Shown one piece after another: positions 1-7,185 of a DNA stretch of 10,320 nt; the stretch's first letter is position 1; every line of letters starts with the position of its first letter. The notes beneath the pieces are model-generated. The model was not told where the DNA came from. It saw only the letters and a program-made list of their open reading frames with translations, and made no database searches. The stretch comes from an uncultured Acidimicrobiales bacterium (GTDB lineage: Bacteria > Actinomycetota > Acidimicrobiia > Acidimicrobiales > SZUA-35), in assembly GCA_938008925.1 (NCBI GenBank), contig CALLIQ010000726.1:1-10320 (forward strand). Direction: 5' to 3'. Position numbers and translations under genes: made by a program.

Positions 1-1192
1 GATGGTCTTCATGGTCGAGTCCGGCGGCGCCGACCTCCCCCACCAGCTCCAGCTCTACCTGCAAGCTGGCGACGTCTTCCGCAAGATCACCGAGCTGTCG
101 GGGCTCGGGATCCCGACCATCTCGCTCGTCTTCGGCTCATCGACCGCTGGCGGCGCCTACCTTCCGGGCACGAGCGACTACGTCGTGATGGTCGATGAGC
201 AGGCCCGGGTTTTTCTGGGCGGTCCGCCGCTCGTCAAGATGGCGACGGGTGAAGACGCGCTCGACGAGGAGTTGGGCGGCGCTGCGATGCACTCGAAGGT
301 GTCGGGCGTCTCCGACTATTTCGCCGTCGACGAGTTCGACTGCGTGCGCCTCGGTCGCCAGATCGTTTCGAACCTCGCCTACACGAAGATCGGCCCACGT
401 CCCGATCGTGCGGTACTCCCCCCTCGCTACGACCCGGAAGAGCTCCTTGGCATCGTGTCGGCCGACCTCAAGGTGCCGTTCCCCGTGCGAGAGGTGCTCG
501 CGCGGGTGGTCGACGATTCCGAGTTCGACGAGTTCAAGTCGACGTATGGCCCGAACCTCGTCACCGGCTTCGCCCACCTCCACGGCTACAACGTCGGCAT
601 CTTGGCCAACGACAGGGGCGTCCTGTTGAACGAGGACGCCAACAAGGCGGCGCAGTTCATTCAGCTCGCCAATCAGAGCGACACGCCGCTGCTGTTCGTC
701 CAGAACGTCACCGGCTACATGGTCGGTACCGAGTACGAACAGCGGGGAATGGTCAAGCACGGTTCCCACCAGATCAATGCCGTGACGAACTCGACCGTGC
801 CGCATCTCACCGTTCAGATCGGCGGCTCATACGGGGCCGGCAACTACGGGATGGCGGGCCGCTCGTACAACCCCCGTTTCCTCTTCGTCTGGCCGAACGC
901 CAAGACCGCCGTGATGGGTGCCGAGCAGCTCGCTGGCACGCTCTCGATCGTCGCCCGAGCGTCTGCCGCCGACCGAGGCTTGCCCTTCGACGAAGAGGCC
1001 GACGCTGCCCGGACGAAGGCGATCGAGGAACAGATCAGCCACGAGGAGCGGGCGGCGGTGATGTCCGGCCAGCTCTACGACGACGGCCTGATCGACCCGA
1101 GAGACACCAGAGACGTGCTGGGCGTTGCGCTCTCGGCCGCCCTGACCAACGAATGCCGTGGCCAGCGTGGCTACGGCGTGTTCCGGATGTAG
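1..1192 (+). CDS. Acyl-CoA carboxylase, carboxyltransferase (beta) subunit, MCC-type, 5'-truncated
   Basis: This is the carboxyltransferase subunit of a biotin-dependent acyl-CoA carboxylase, which moves CO2 from carboxybiotin to an acyl-CoA in the cytoplasm. The reading frame is open to the left edge, and 396 residues are visible of a family length near 535, so about 140 N-terminal residues lie outside; the ATG at position 2 is an internal Met. Numbering from that Met, SGGADLP (7-13), the N-lobe oxyanion segment STAGGAYLP (47-55) and FLGGPPLVKMATGE (71-84) are seen. The C-lobe has QNVTGYMVG (234-242), GGSYGAGNYGM (274-284) and NPRFLFVWPNA (290-300). The C-terminus YGVFRM resembles the GIFRM end of methylcrotonyl-CoA carboxylase beta. 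The alpha subunit follows 13 nt downstream. MCC (AccD1-like) is the best guess; geranyl-CoA carboxylase or another branched acyl-CoA specificity cannot be excluded. Confidence 0.93.
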   Translation, partial: MVFMVESGGADLPHQLQLYLQAGDVFRKITELSGLGIPTISLVFGSSTAGGAYLPGTSDYVVMVDEQARVFLGGPPLVKMATGEDALDEELGGAAMHSKVSGVSDYFAVDEFDCVRLGRQIVSNLAYTKIGPRPDRAVLPPRYDPEELLGIVSADLKVPFPVREVLARVVDDSEFDEFKSTYGPNLVTGFAHLHGYNVGILANDRGVLLNEDANKAAQFIQLANQSDTPLLFVQNVTGYMVGTEYEQRGMVKHGSHQINAVTNSTVPHLTVQIGGSYGAGNYGMAGRSYNPRFLFVWPNAKTAVMGAEQLAGTLSIVARASAADRGLPFDEEADAARTKAIEEQISHEERAAVMSGQLYDDGLIDPRDTRDVLGVALSAALTNECRGQRGYGVFRM

Positions 1193-1196
1193 GGGA
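1191..1196 (+). promoter_or_regulatory. Ribosome binding site deciding the alpha-subunit start
   Basis: AGGGGA overlaps the stop codon of the beta subunit and sits 9 nt before ATG 1206. It supports that start over the in-frame upstream ATG at 1158 and suggests coupled translation of the two carboxylase subunits. Confidence 0.6.
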
Positions 1197-1205
1197 ATCG
1201 CTCCA

Positions 1206-3266
1206 ATGATCAATCGACTGCTCATCGCAAACCGAGGCGAGATCGCTCGCCGCATCATGGCGACCTGCCGGACCCAAGGCATCGAATCGGTCGCCGTTTA
1301 CTCCGATCCCGACGCTGACGCCGCCTTCGTTCGCGACGCGGACGTGAGCGTGCCGCTCGGCGGGTCCACGCCGGCCGAGTCCTATCTGCGAGGCGACGCG
1401 ATCATCGCCGCCGCGCTCGCGACGGGGGCCGACGCCATCCATCCCGGCTACGGGTTCTTGTCGGAGAACGCCGACTTCGCGACCGCCGTGGCCGACGCCG
1501 GCTTGACCTTCGTTGGTCCCACGCCCGCTGCGATTGCCTCGATGGGTTCGAAACTCGAGGCCAAGGCGCAGATGGCCGACGCTGGCGTGCCGCTGTTGCC
1601 GTCGGCTGAACTCACCGATCTGTCCGGCGACGCTTTGTCCGCCGCGGCAGACGAGGTGGGCTATCCCTTGCTGATCAAGGCCTCCGCCGGCGGTGGCGGC
1701 CGAGGCATGCGCATCGTGCCCGACTCGTCCAGCCTCGTCGATGCCGTGACGAGCGCCGCCCGCGAAGCCGAGTCCGCCTTCGGTGACGGCACGATCTACG
1801 CCGAACGTTACGTGTCGCCGTCCCGCCACGTCGAAGTGCAGATCTTCGGTGACAGCCATGGCTCGGTCGTCCACTTCCATGAGCGCGAGTGTTCGATCCA
1901 ACGACGCCACCAGAAGATCATCGAAGAGGCCCCGAGCCCATCGCTCGACCCGGAGACTCGGGCCGCCCTTCACGCCGCCGCCGTCAACGCTGGGCAAGCG
2001 ATGGGTTACACCAACGCCGGCACCGTCGAGTTCCTCCTCGCCCCGCCGGGTGAAGACGGGCGATCCGAGTTCTTCTTCCTCGAGGTCAACACCCGGTTGC
2101 AGGTCGAGCACCCCGTGACCGAGGCGATCATGGGCGTCGACCTCGTCGCCCTGCAGTTGGCCGTCGCAAACGGTGGGCCAGTGCCCTCGCAAGAATCGAT
2201 CGGCCGACCGAGCGGTCACGCGATCGAGGCCCGCCTCTACGCCGAGGACCCGACCCAGGACTACCGACCATCGACGGGCGACGTCTTCGCCTTCGATGTT
2301 CCTGGAAGCGACGCCGGCGCGGTTCGACTCGACACCGCCATCGTCTCGTCGGGCGCGGTGAGCCAGTTCTACGACCCGATGATCGCCAAGGTCATCGTTC
2401 ATGCCGATTCCCGGGCGGTTGCCGCTCGCCGGCTGGCATCAGCGTTGGCTGGCTCGACCATCGATGGGATCACGACCAACCGTTCGTTGTTGGTCAACAC
2501 GCTTCGGCACGAAGAGTTTCTCGGGTCGGCTCCCGACGCCGATGGACGCATCGACCAGCAAGCGGATTCGGACTTCCTCGAGCGTCACGACGCATCGCTG
2601 CTCGGCGCCGAGACCTTCGACGCGTCCACCGCCAACGCTGCGTCGGCTGCCGCGGCCGTCGCCATCGCTCTTGCACAACAGGAGCTCGCCCGCTCGTCCG
2701 ACCGGCACACCGACGGGGTGGCGACCGGGTTCCGCAACGTCGAGACCCAACCGCAACGGCGCTCGTACCAGCTCGCCCGAAACCCCGATGCGGAACCGAT
2801 CGACGTCTCCTATCTCTTCCGACGCGGCGCGTTGGTCCGAGCTTCGGTCGAAACGGTCGACCTCGACGTCACGATCAACGGCATCAGCACGGAGCAGGCC
2901 GATGTCACGGTCGACGGCGTTCGGCGACGTTTCGCGATTCGCCACCACGCCGACGGCGATCTGACCAGGTCGTCGGCGACCTGGAGCACCGGACACCTCG
3001 AACTCATCGACGTCCCGCTGTTCGTCGAGCCCGGCGAACGCGTCGATGCGGGATCCACCGTTGCCTCGATGCCCGGCACGATCGTCGCCGTCTCCGTCGG
3101 CGAGGGTGATGCCGTCGAAGCCGGCGACACGCTCGTGGTGATGGAGGCCATGAAGATGGAGCTGGCGATCACCACCTCGGTGGCTGGCACGGTCACCTCG
3201 CTCCCGGTCAGCGCGGGCGACACCATCGAAGCCGGCGCGGTCCTCGCCGTGGTCGAGCCCGACTGA
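1206..3266 (+). CDS. Acyl-CoA carboxylase alpha subunit (biotin carboxylase + BCCP)
   Basis: This protein carboxylates its own biotin using ATP and bicarbonate, then presents it to the beta subunit encoded just upstream. I start it at ATG 1206 (686 aa) because MINRLLIANRGEIARRI is the family's usual N-terminus and AGGGGA at 1191-1196 lies 9 nt before it; an earlier in-frame ATG at 1158 lies inside the upstream gene. Domains in order are the biotin carboxylase N-terminal domain (about 1-110, HPGYGFLSEN at 79-88), the ATP-grasp domain (Gly-rich loop SAGGGGRGM at 160-168, signature EVNTRLQVEHP at 293-303) and the biotin carboxylase C-terminal domain to about 440. A linker or BT-like region follows, then a C-terminal biotinyl domain with EAMKM; Lys650 is the predicted biotinylation site. 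Length and layout fit MCC alpha / AccA1. The two acc genes are surely co-transcribed. Confidence 0.95.
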   Translation: MINRLLIANRGEIARRIMATCRTQGIESVAVYSDPDADAAFVRDADVSVPLGGSTPAESYLRGDAIIAAALATGADAIHPGYGFLSENADFATAVADAGLTFVGPTPAAIASMGSKLEAKAQMADAGVPLLPSAELTDLSGDALSAAADEVGYPLLIKASAGGGGRGMRIVPDSSSLVDAVTSAAREAESAFGDGTIYAERYVSPSRHVEVQIFGDSHGSVVHFHERECSIQRRHQKIIEEAPSPSLDPETRAALHAAAVNAGQAMGYTNAGTVEFLLAPPGEDGRSEFFFLEVNTRLQVEHPVTEAIMGVDLVALQLAVANGGPVPSQESIGRPSGHAIEARLYAEDPTQDYRPSTGDVFAFDVPGSDAGAVRLDTAIVSSGAVSQFYDPMIAKVIVHADSRAVAARRLASALAGSTIDGITTNRSLLVNTLRHEEFLGSAPDADGRIDQQADSDFLERHDASLLGAETFDASTANAASAAAAVAIALAQQELARSSDRHTDGVATGFRNVETQPQRRSYQLARNPDAEPIDVSYLFRRGALVRASVETVDLDVTINGISTEQADVTVDGVRRRFAIRHHADGDLTRSSATWSTGHLELIDVPLFVEPGERVDAGSTVASMPGTIVAVSVGEGDAVEAGDTLVVMEAMKMELAITTSVAGTVTSLPVSAGDTIEAGAVLAVVEPD

Positions 3267-3267
3267 T

Positions 3268-3313
3268 CAACCTCCATCGCTTTGGGGTCTGACCCCAAAA
3301 GGGACGGAGGTTG
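3268..3313. repeat. 46-bp imperfect palindrome (REP/MITE-like element or strong terminator)
   Basis: The inner arms TTTGGGGTC (3281-3289) and GACCCCAAA (3291-3299) are perfect complements around a single T. The outer arms CAACCTCC (3268-3275) and GGAGGTTG (3306-3313) are also perfect. The 5-6 nt between them still pair except for two mismatches and one bulged base, so the whole element folds as one stem of about 22 bp on either strand. It begins 2 nt after the stop of the carboxylase alpha subunit and ends 26 nt before the next start. It could terminate the acc transcript, but no T-run follows, and the symmetry is much longer than a terminator needs. A dispersed REP-like repeat is therefore the better structural guess. 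Confidence 0.7.
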
Positions 3314-3339
3314 TGCTGGGCACGAAGTAGCGTCGCGAA

Positions 3340-4200
3340 ATGGACGCAGCTGCGGCAGCTCGAGCGTTGTCGCAGTCGGGGCTCGAGCCGACCACGATCG
3401 AGCCGATCCTCGGCGGCTGGGCCTCGTGGACGTTCGCACTCGACGAGCGTTGGATCGCTCGATTCCCTCGGACGGACACGGTCGCACAAGCGGCAGGGCG
3501 CGAGCTCCGACTTCTCCCCTGGCTCGCCGATCAGGTCTCCTTCGAGGTGCCGGGGCCTTCGCACGTCGGTACGTGGAACGACAAACCCTTCTTCGCCTAC
3601 CCCATGATCCCCGGTCGTGGGTTCACCAGCCAAGACGCCACGCCCGGGGCGCTCGAGCGGCTGAAAGCGATCCTCGCCGAGCTGCATACCGTCTCCGTCG
3701 ACACGGCAGCGGGGCATCTCGGCATTGCCTCGCCCGAGTCCGCGTGGCGAGAGTCGTATGAGGAACTGTGGCCGATGATCGAGACGGTCGCCCTGCCCGC
3801 CCTGTCGACCGAGCTCGCCACCGAGGTCGAGCGCGGCTTCGATGCCTTCCTCGGCCTCGGTTTCGACCACCCGCACGTGCTCGTCCACAACGACCTCGGC
3901 CTCGAGCACGTGATCGTCGACGAGTCGGCCGGACAGCCCGTCGGCCTCATCGACTTCGAGGATGCCTGGATCGGCGACCCGGCCATCGACTTCGTGCCCC
4001 TCAAGGCGACGCTCAGCCGATCCGACTTCGCCGAGATGATCAACGGGCGGGATCTCGGCCCACACCTTGCCGAGCGCATGCACTTCTACCGCTGGATGGG
4101 AAGCGTGCACGCCATCATCCACGGCATCACCGAGCACGACGAGGCGATCCTCGCCGAGGGGCTGTCCGAGCTCCCACGACGGCTCGCGCAATCGGAGTGA
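3340..4200 (+). CDS. APH-fold phosphotransferase-like protein
   Basis: This 286-aa cytoplasmic protein belongs to the aminoglycoside phosphotransferase / choline kinase-like fold. A nucleotide-binding N-lobe is suggested by GGWASWTFALDERWIARFPR (25-44). The catalytic loop is HNDLGLEHVIVD (183-194) with catalytic Asp185, and the metal-binding loop is IDFEDAWIGDPAIDF (204-218) with Asp205. The usual Asn five residues after the catalytic Asp is His190, a variant I believe occurs in part of the family. The ATG at 3340 has only a weak Shine-Dalgarno but gives the normal family N-terminus. The substrate is unknown: most environmental members are not antibiotic resistance enzymes and may phosphorylate small metabolites. 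It follows the palindrome at 3268-3313 and is convergent with the monooxygenase gene, with 14 nt between the stops, so nothing in its context assigns a pathway. Confidence 0.85.
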   Translation: MDAAAAARALSQSGLEPTTIEPILGGWASWTFALDERWIARFPRTDTVAQAAGRELRLLPWLADQVSFEVPGPSHVGTWNDKPFFAYPMIPGRGFTSQDATPGALERLKAILAELHTVSVDTAAGHLGIASPESAWRESYEELWPMIETVALPALSTELATEVERGFDAFLGLGFDHPHVLVHNDLGLEHVIVDESAGQPVGLIDFEDAWIGDPAIDFVPLKATLSRSDFAEMINGRDLGPHLAERMHFYRWMGSVHAIIHGITEHDEAILAEGLSELPRRLAQSE

Positions 4201-4214
4201 ATCGACTCGACGCG

Positions 4215-6158
4215 CTAGGCGGTGCTGATCGCTGATTCATCCACCGGCGTGAGGCAACCGTCGAAGAAGGCACCGAGTTGATCGACGGCGTCCAACGGAA
4301 AGATCGCTCCAACGTGTTGGTCCGGGCGGACGACCACCAAACAGCCTTGGTCCCGATCGATACCGCGCATGTCGAAGACGTCCTCCGAGGGATCAGCGCA
4401 GTAGACCTTCTCGTAGTCGATCAGCCCGAGACGACCCTTCGCTGGCATCAGGATCGATGGGAGCTGGCTGACATCGACGGCCCGATGCGGCTGCTGCACG
4501 ACTGCACGGACGTCGATCAGCGCATCCACATCGGTGCCTGGTGCAGCGAATCGGCGCAGCGGTGAGGCCGGGCTGTCGAGAACCTGCGCCACTCGATGCA
4601 GTGGGGACGGGTCCGTCGCTCCGGCTCGATCGGCGAAGGCAAGGACGCGCCACCGTCCATCGGCGACGACCGCGTGTGCCAGGTGCATGGGTTTCGCGTC
4701 GGCCACTCGAACGACGGGCGCCGAGTGGAGGCGAGTTCCCACCACGAATCCAGCGGCGAGCGCTTGGTGATCGTCAGCCCCAACGATCGACGACCGGCCG
4801 TACCGAGTTTCGACCCCGGCCGTGTAGCGCCCGTGCTTCGTGAAGTAGGCCTGGAACGCAGCCTGCTCGACGTCGGTGTCGCGTCCGGCGGCTCGGGCGC
4901 TGAACAGCGCTGCCATGTCCCGATCGAACTCGATCAGTTCAGCCGCGATCGCCTGTCGCTCATCTGAATAGGTCGCGAGGATCGACGGGCTCGAGTGCCC
5001 CCGCAGAACCGCTCCCAGCTTCCAGCCGAGGTTGAAGGCATCGGCCATCGACACGTTCATGCCCTGCCCGGCTTTCGGGCTGTGCGTATGGCATGCATCA
5101 CCGGCGATGAAGCGGCGGGGGTGACGCGCGCTGCCGTCCGCTGGCCGGGTGTCATCGAACCGCTCACACACTCGTTGCCCGATCTCGTAGGCCGACCACC
5201 AGGCGACCTCTTTCACGTCGAGGGTGTACGGAGCCATGATGCGCTGCGCCGTCTCGATGAGTTGCTCGGGAGAGACGTCTCGCTCCCTGGCCCGCTCGCC
5301 GACTGCGAGTTCCCCCAGTTCGGTGTAGAGCCGCACCATGTAACCGCCTTCGCGAGGAATCACGAGGACGCTCCCGTGCTCGGCTGACTGAATCGCCGCC
5401 TTGAGCCGGATGTCGGGGAAGTCGGTGACCGCGAGCACGTCCATGACGCCCCACAGCTTGTTGGCGGAGTCGCCTGCAGGCTCGAGGCCGATCGAGCTGC
5501 GTACGGCGCTTCTCGCCCCATCGCAGCCCACGACATAGCGAGCTCGGATCTCCTCGACGTCACCGACGTGCTCGTCATCGGTCCGTTCGAGCGTCACCGA
5601 CACCGGGTACGCGTCGGCCGCTTCCCTGAGCCCCTCATCCACAACGGCCGAGACGAAACGGCGGCTGTAGTCCGGCTCGAGTCGGCGAGCCGAGGCGGCC
5701 ATCCGCTCGAGGAACAGGTCGTGGATCCGCGCCTGGCTCAGGATGGTGTGCGGAAACTCCGACAGGCCGTCTTCGACGTCTTGGATGCGATCGGCTCGAA
5801 CGATCTGACTCGGGTCGTCAGCGTCGGGGCGCCAGAACACCGTTTCGTTCACCCAGTAGGCCTCGGCCTCGACTCGGTCGGCGAACCCGAAGGCCTGAAA
5901 CATCTCCATCGACCGGCAGGCGACGCCGTCGGCTTGCCCCACCGTCATTCGACCGGGCTTTTGTTCGACGATTCGCGTCGTGATGTCGCCGAAGGCGGCC
6001 AACTGTGTCGCCAGGGTCAGCCCGGCTGGACCCGATCCGACGATCAGCACGTCGACCAGCTTCGGCAAGGGCCCTTGCTTCGCCTCTTCGCCGCCCTTCA
6101 GCGCACTTCTCTCGACCCTCGGGTCACCGGCTCGAAATCCGTTCAAGTGATACTGCAC
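4215..6158 (-). CDS. mobA: FAD-dependent monooxygenase, MobA-like (3-hydroxybenzoate 4-hydroxylase)
   Basis: This predicted 647-aa NAD(P)H-dependent flavoprotein would hydroxylate 3-hydroxybenzoate to protocatechuate. The start is GTG at 6158-6156, preceded by GAGGAGG 4 nt upstream, and the N-terminus MQYHLNGFRAGDP is typical of this subfamily. The Rossmann motif GSGPAG is at 41-46, the DG motif GCDGARSAVR at 211-220 and the FAD motif AGDACHTHSPKAGQG at 352-366. A C-terminal thioredoxin-like domain (from about 470), shared with phenol hydroxylase, follows. Against the Comamonas testosteroni MobA sequence as I remember it, the substrate-pocket residues Asp75, His135, Lys247 and Tyr271 align with Asp77, His137, Lys253 and Tyr278 here. 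PobA-type 4-hydroxybenzoate hydroxylases are only about 390 aa and lack the C-terminal domain. Phenol or another 3-hydroxylated aromatic acid remains possible as substrate. It is transcribed divergently from the hydrolase operon. Confidence 0.88.
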   Translation of the reverse strand: MQYHLNGFRAGDPRVERSALKGGEEAKQGPLPKLVDVLIVGSGPAGLTLATQLAAFGDITTRIVEQKPGRMTVGQADGVACRSMEMFQAFGFADRVEAEAYWVNETVFWRPDADDPSQIVRADRIQDVEDGLSEFPHTILSQARIHDLFLERMAASARRLEPDYSRRFVSAVVDEGLREAADAYPVSVTLERTDDEHVGDVEEIRARYVVGCDGARSAVRSSIGLEPAGDSANKLWGVMDVLAVTDFPDIRLKAAIQSAEHGSVLVIPREGGYMVRLYTELGELAVGERARERDVSPEQLIETAQRIMAPYTLDVKEVAWWSAYEIGQRVCERFDDTRPADGSARHPRRFIAGDACHTHSPKAGQGMNVSMADAFNLGWKLGAVLRGHSSPSILATYSDERQAIAAELIEFDRDMAALFSARAAGRDTDVEQAAFQAYFTKHGRYTAGVETRYGRSSIVGADDHQALAAGFVVGTRLHSAPVVRVADAKPMHLAHAVVADGRWRVLAFADRAGATDPSPLHRVAQVLDSPASPLRRFAAPGTDVDALIDVRAVVQQPHRAVDVSQLPSILMPAKGRLGLIDYEKVYCADPSEDVFDMRGIDRDQGCLVVVRPDQHVGAIFPLDAVDQLGAFFDGCLTPVDESAISTA

Positions 6159-6162
6159 GACG

Positions 6163-6169
6163 CCTCCTC
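6163..6169 (-). promoter_or_regulatory. Strong Shine-Dalgarno for the GTG start of mobA
   Basis: On the minus strand GAGGAGG lies 4 nt before GTG 6158. This strong site explains use of the weaker GTG codon and fixes the start where the conserved MQYHLNGF N-terminus begins. Confidence 0.6.
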
Positions 6170-6258
6170 GTCATCGAGCGTGCCACACGATCACGACTCG
6201 TGGCTGTGACACGGCAAGCGCTCGAGGCGGGGACGTGCGCAAGATGACCAGGATGATG
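6170..6258. promoter_or_regulatory. Divergent promoter region with candidate operator
   Basis: This short gap separates the divergent mobA and hydrolase operon starts and must hold both promoters unless they lie inside coding DNA. I see no convincing -10/-35 pair. It does contain the inverted repeat CACGA-C-TCGTG (6192-6202) and a wider pair GCCAC (6182-6186) / GTGGC (6200-6204), which could be a regulator site. No regulator gene is present in the window to pair with it. Confidence 0.3.
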
Positions 6259-6264
6259 AAGGGG
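6259..6264 (+). promoter_or_regulatory. Ribosome binding site for the first hydrolase
   Basis: AAGGGG, 8 nt before ATG 6273, decides that start over the in-frame GTG at 6267, which would leave a spacer of only 2 nt. Confidence 0.55.
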
Positions 6265-6272
6265 CGGTGGCG

Positions 6273-7169
6273 ATGAGAAACGAACAACGGGGGCGAGTCA
6301 TCGAGACCGATGACGGGGCGACGCTTTGGATCAACGAACACGTCTCCGACCGACCGGACGCTCCAACGCTCATCCTGTGTCACGGAGGCCCTGGCCTGGC
6401 CGACGACTTCGACGACCTCGTGCCGCTGTTGGCCCCACTCGGCCGAGTCGTCGTCTGGCACCAGCGCGGCGCGGGCCGATCGTCGAAGAAGGGACCGTTC
6501 ACGATCGATCGCTTCGTCGCCGACCTCGACGCGGTTCGAGCGGCGGTCGAGGTGGAGCGATTCGTGCTCATCGGACACTCGTGGGGCGCGAATCTCGGTG
6601 TGTTGTACGCCCAACGCCACGCCGACCGACTCGACGAACTGATCTACATCTCCGGCATCGGCATCGAGTGGTGGCCCGACTTCGCCGCACAGCACAAGGC
6701 GAACCAGCAGCGCCGCCTCGGGACCAGGCTGGGCGCTCGGCTCGTCGCGCTCCGCACACGGGCCCGTTCGCCGATGGAGAAGCGAGAGCGACGCCTCCTG
6801 TATTTGCGAAGCGAACTCGGCGACGCCGCCGACACCGAAACCGCCGAGCGCCTTCTCGCCGCGGAGGAACGCTTCGAGGTCAACCAGCGGGTCAACGCCG
6901 ATTTGAACGCCGCCTGTGCTGCGCTGGACCTCGCTGACCAGCGCCGAGCGTGCCGGTCCATCGACGTCCCGGTGCACGTGATCACCGGTGCTGGCGATCC
7001 CCGCCCCATCGCCGCCCTCGATTCGATGATCGCAGCCCTCCCGAGCGTGCGGGTCACGACGATCGCAGGAGCGGGACACAACCCGTGGATCGAACGACCG
7101 GATGATCTCGTCAATGCAATCGTGTCGGGGCAATCGTGTCCGGCGCAGTTGTGTCGGCGAGCCCCGTGA
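6273..7169 (+). CDS. Alpha/beta hydrolase, prolyl iminopeptidase (S33)-like
   Basis: This 298-aa Ser hydrolase is the first gene of a three-hydrolase operon. I choose ATG 6273 because AAGGGG at 6259-6264 lies 8 nt upstream; an in-frame GTG at 6267 would be too close to it. The oxyanion motif HGGPG (37-41) is characteristic of the prolyl iminopeptidase group. WHQRGAGRS (62-70) follows, then the nucleophile elbow GHSWGAN (101-107) with Ser103. The acid is probably Asp242 (GAGDPRP) and the base His269 (GAGHNPW). A helical cap lies at about 130-225. No signal peptide is seen. HGGPG proteins include aminopeptidases, esterases and ring-cleavage-product hydrolases, so the substrate is open. The last 20 or so residues are encoded by short repeats (7117-7155) and look like an added tail. 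The next gene begins 16 nt after the stop. Confidence 0.88.
   Translation: MRNEQRGRVIETDDGATLWINEHVSDRPDAPTLILCHGGPGLADDFDDLVPLLAPLGRVVVWHQRGAGRSSKKGPFTIDRFVADLDAVRAAVEVERFVLIGHSWGANLGVLYAQRHADRLDELIYISGIGIEWWPDFAAQHKANQQRRLGTRLGARLVALRTRARSPMEKRERRLLYLRSELGDAADTETAERLLAAEERFEVNQRVNADLNAACAALDLADQRRACRSIDVPVHVITGAGDPRPIAALDSMIAALPSVRVTTIAGAGHNPWIERPDDLVNAIVSGQSCPAQLCRRAP
7117..7155 (+). repeat. Three short direct repeats at the 3' end of the first hydrolase gene
   Basis: CAATCGTGTC occurs at 7117-7126 and 7131-7140, and a decayed copy CAGTTGTGTC at 7146-7155, with 14- and 15-nt periods. The period is not a clean multiple of three, so the copies are read in different frames and encode the unconserved C-terminal tail. 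Slippage expansion or a repeated protein-binding site ahead of the next gene are both possible. Confidence 0.6.
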
Positions 7170-7185
7170 TCGAGACTCGACGGCC

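Noticed and set aside
1035..2402. 455-codon open frame on the minus strand opposite the carboxylase genes
   Set aside because: It lies entirely over two well-recognised plus-strand genes, its translation is Arg/Gly/Asp-rich with no family motif, and such antisense frames are expected in GC-rich DNA.
3340..4200. Antibiotic (aminoglycoside) resistance gene
   Set aside because: Only the APH fold motifs are seen. There is no mobile context and no close match that I recognise to a resistance enzyme.
4215..6158. PobA-type 4-hydroxybenzoate 3-monooxygenase
   Set aside because: The protein is 647 aa with a C-terminal thioredoxin-like domain and a MobA-like N-terminus, whereas PobA is about 390 aa without that domain.
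5568..6209. 213-codon plus-strand open frame opposite the 5' half of mobA
   Set aside because: It would also run through the mobA ribosome binding site, and the mobA frame carries the FAD-binding motifs.
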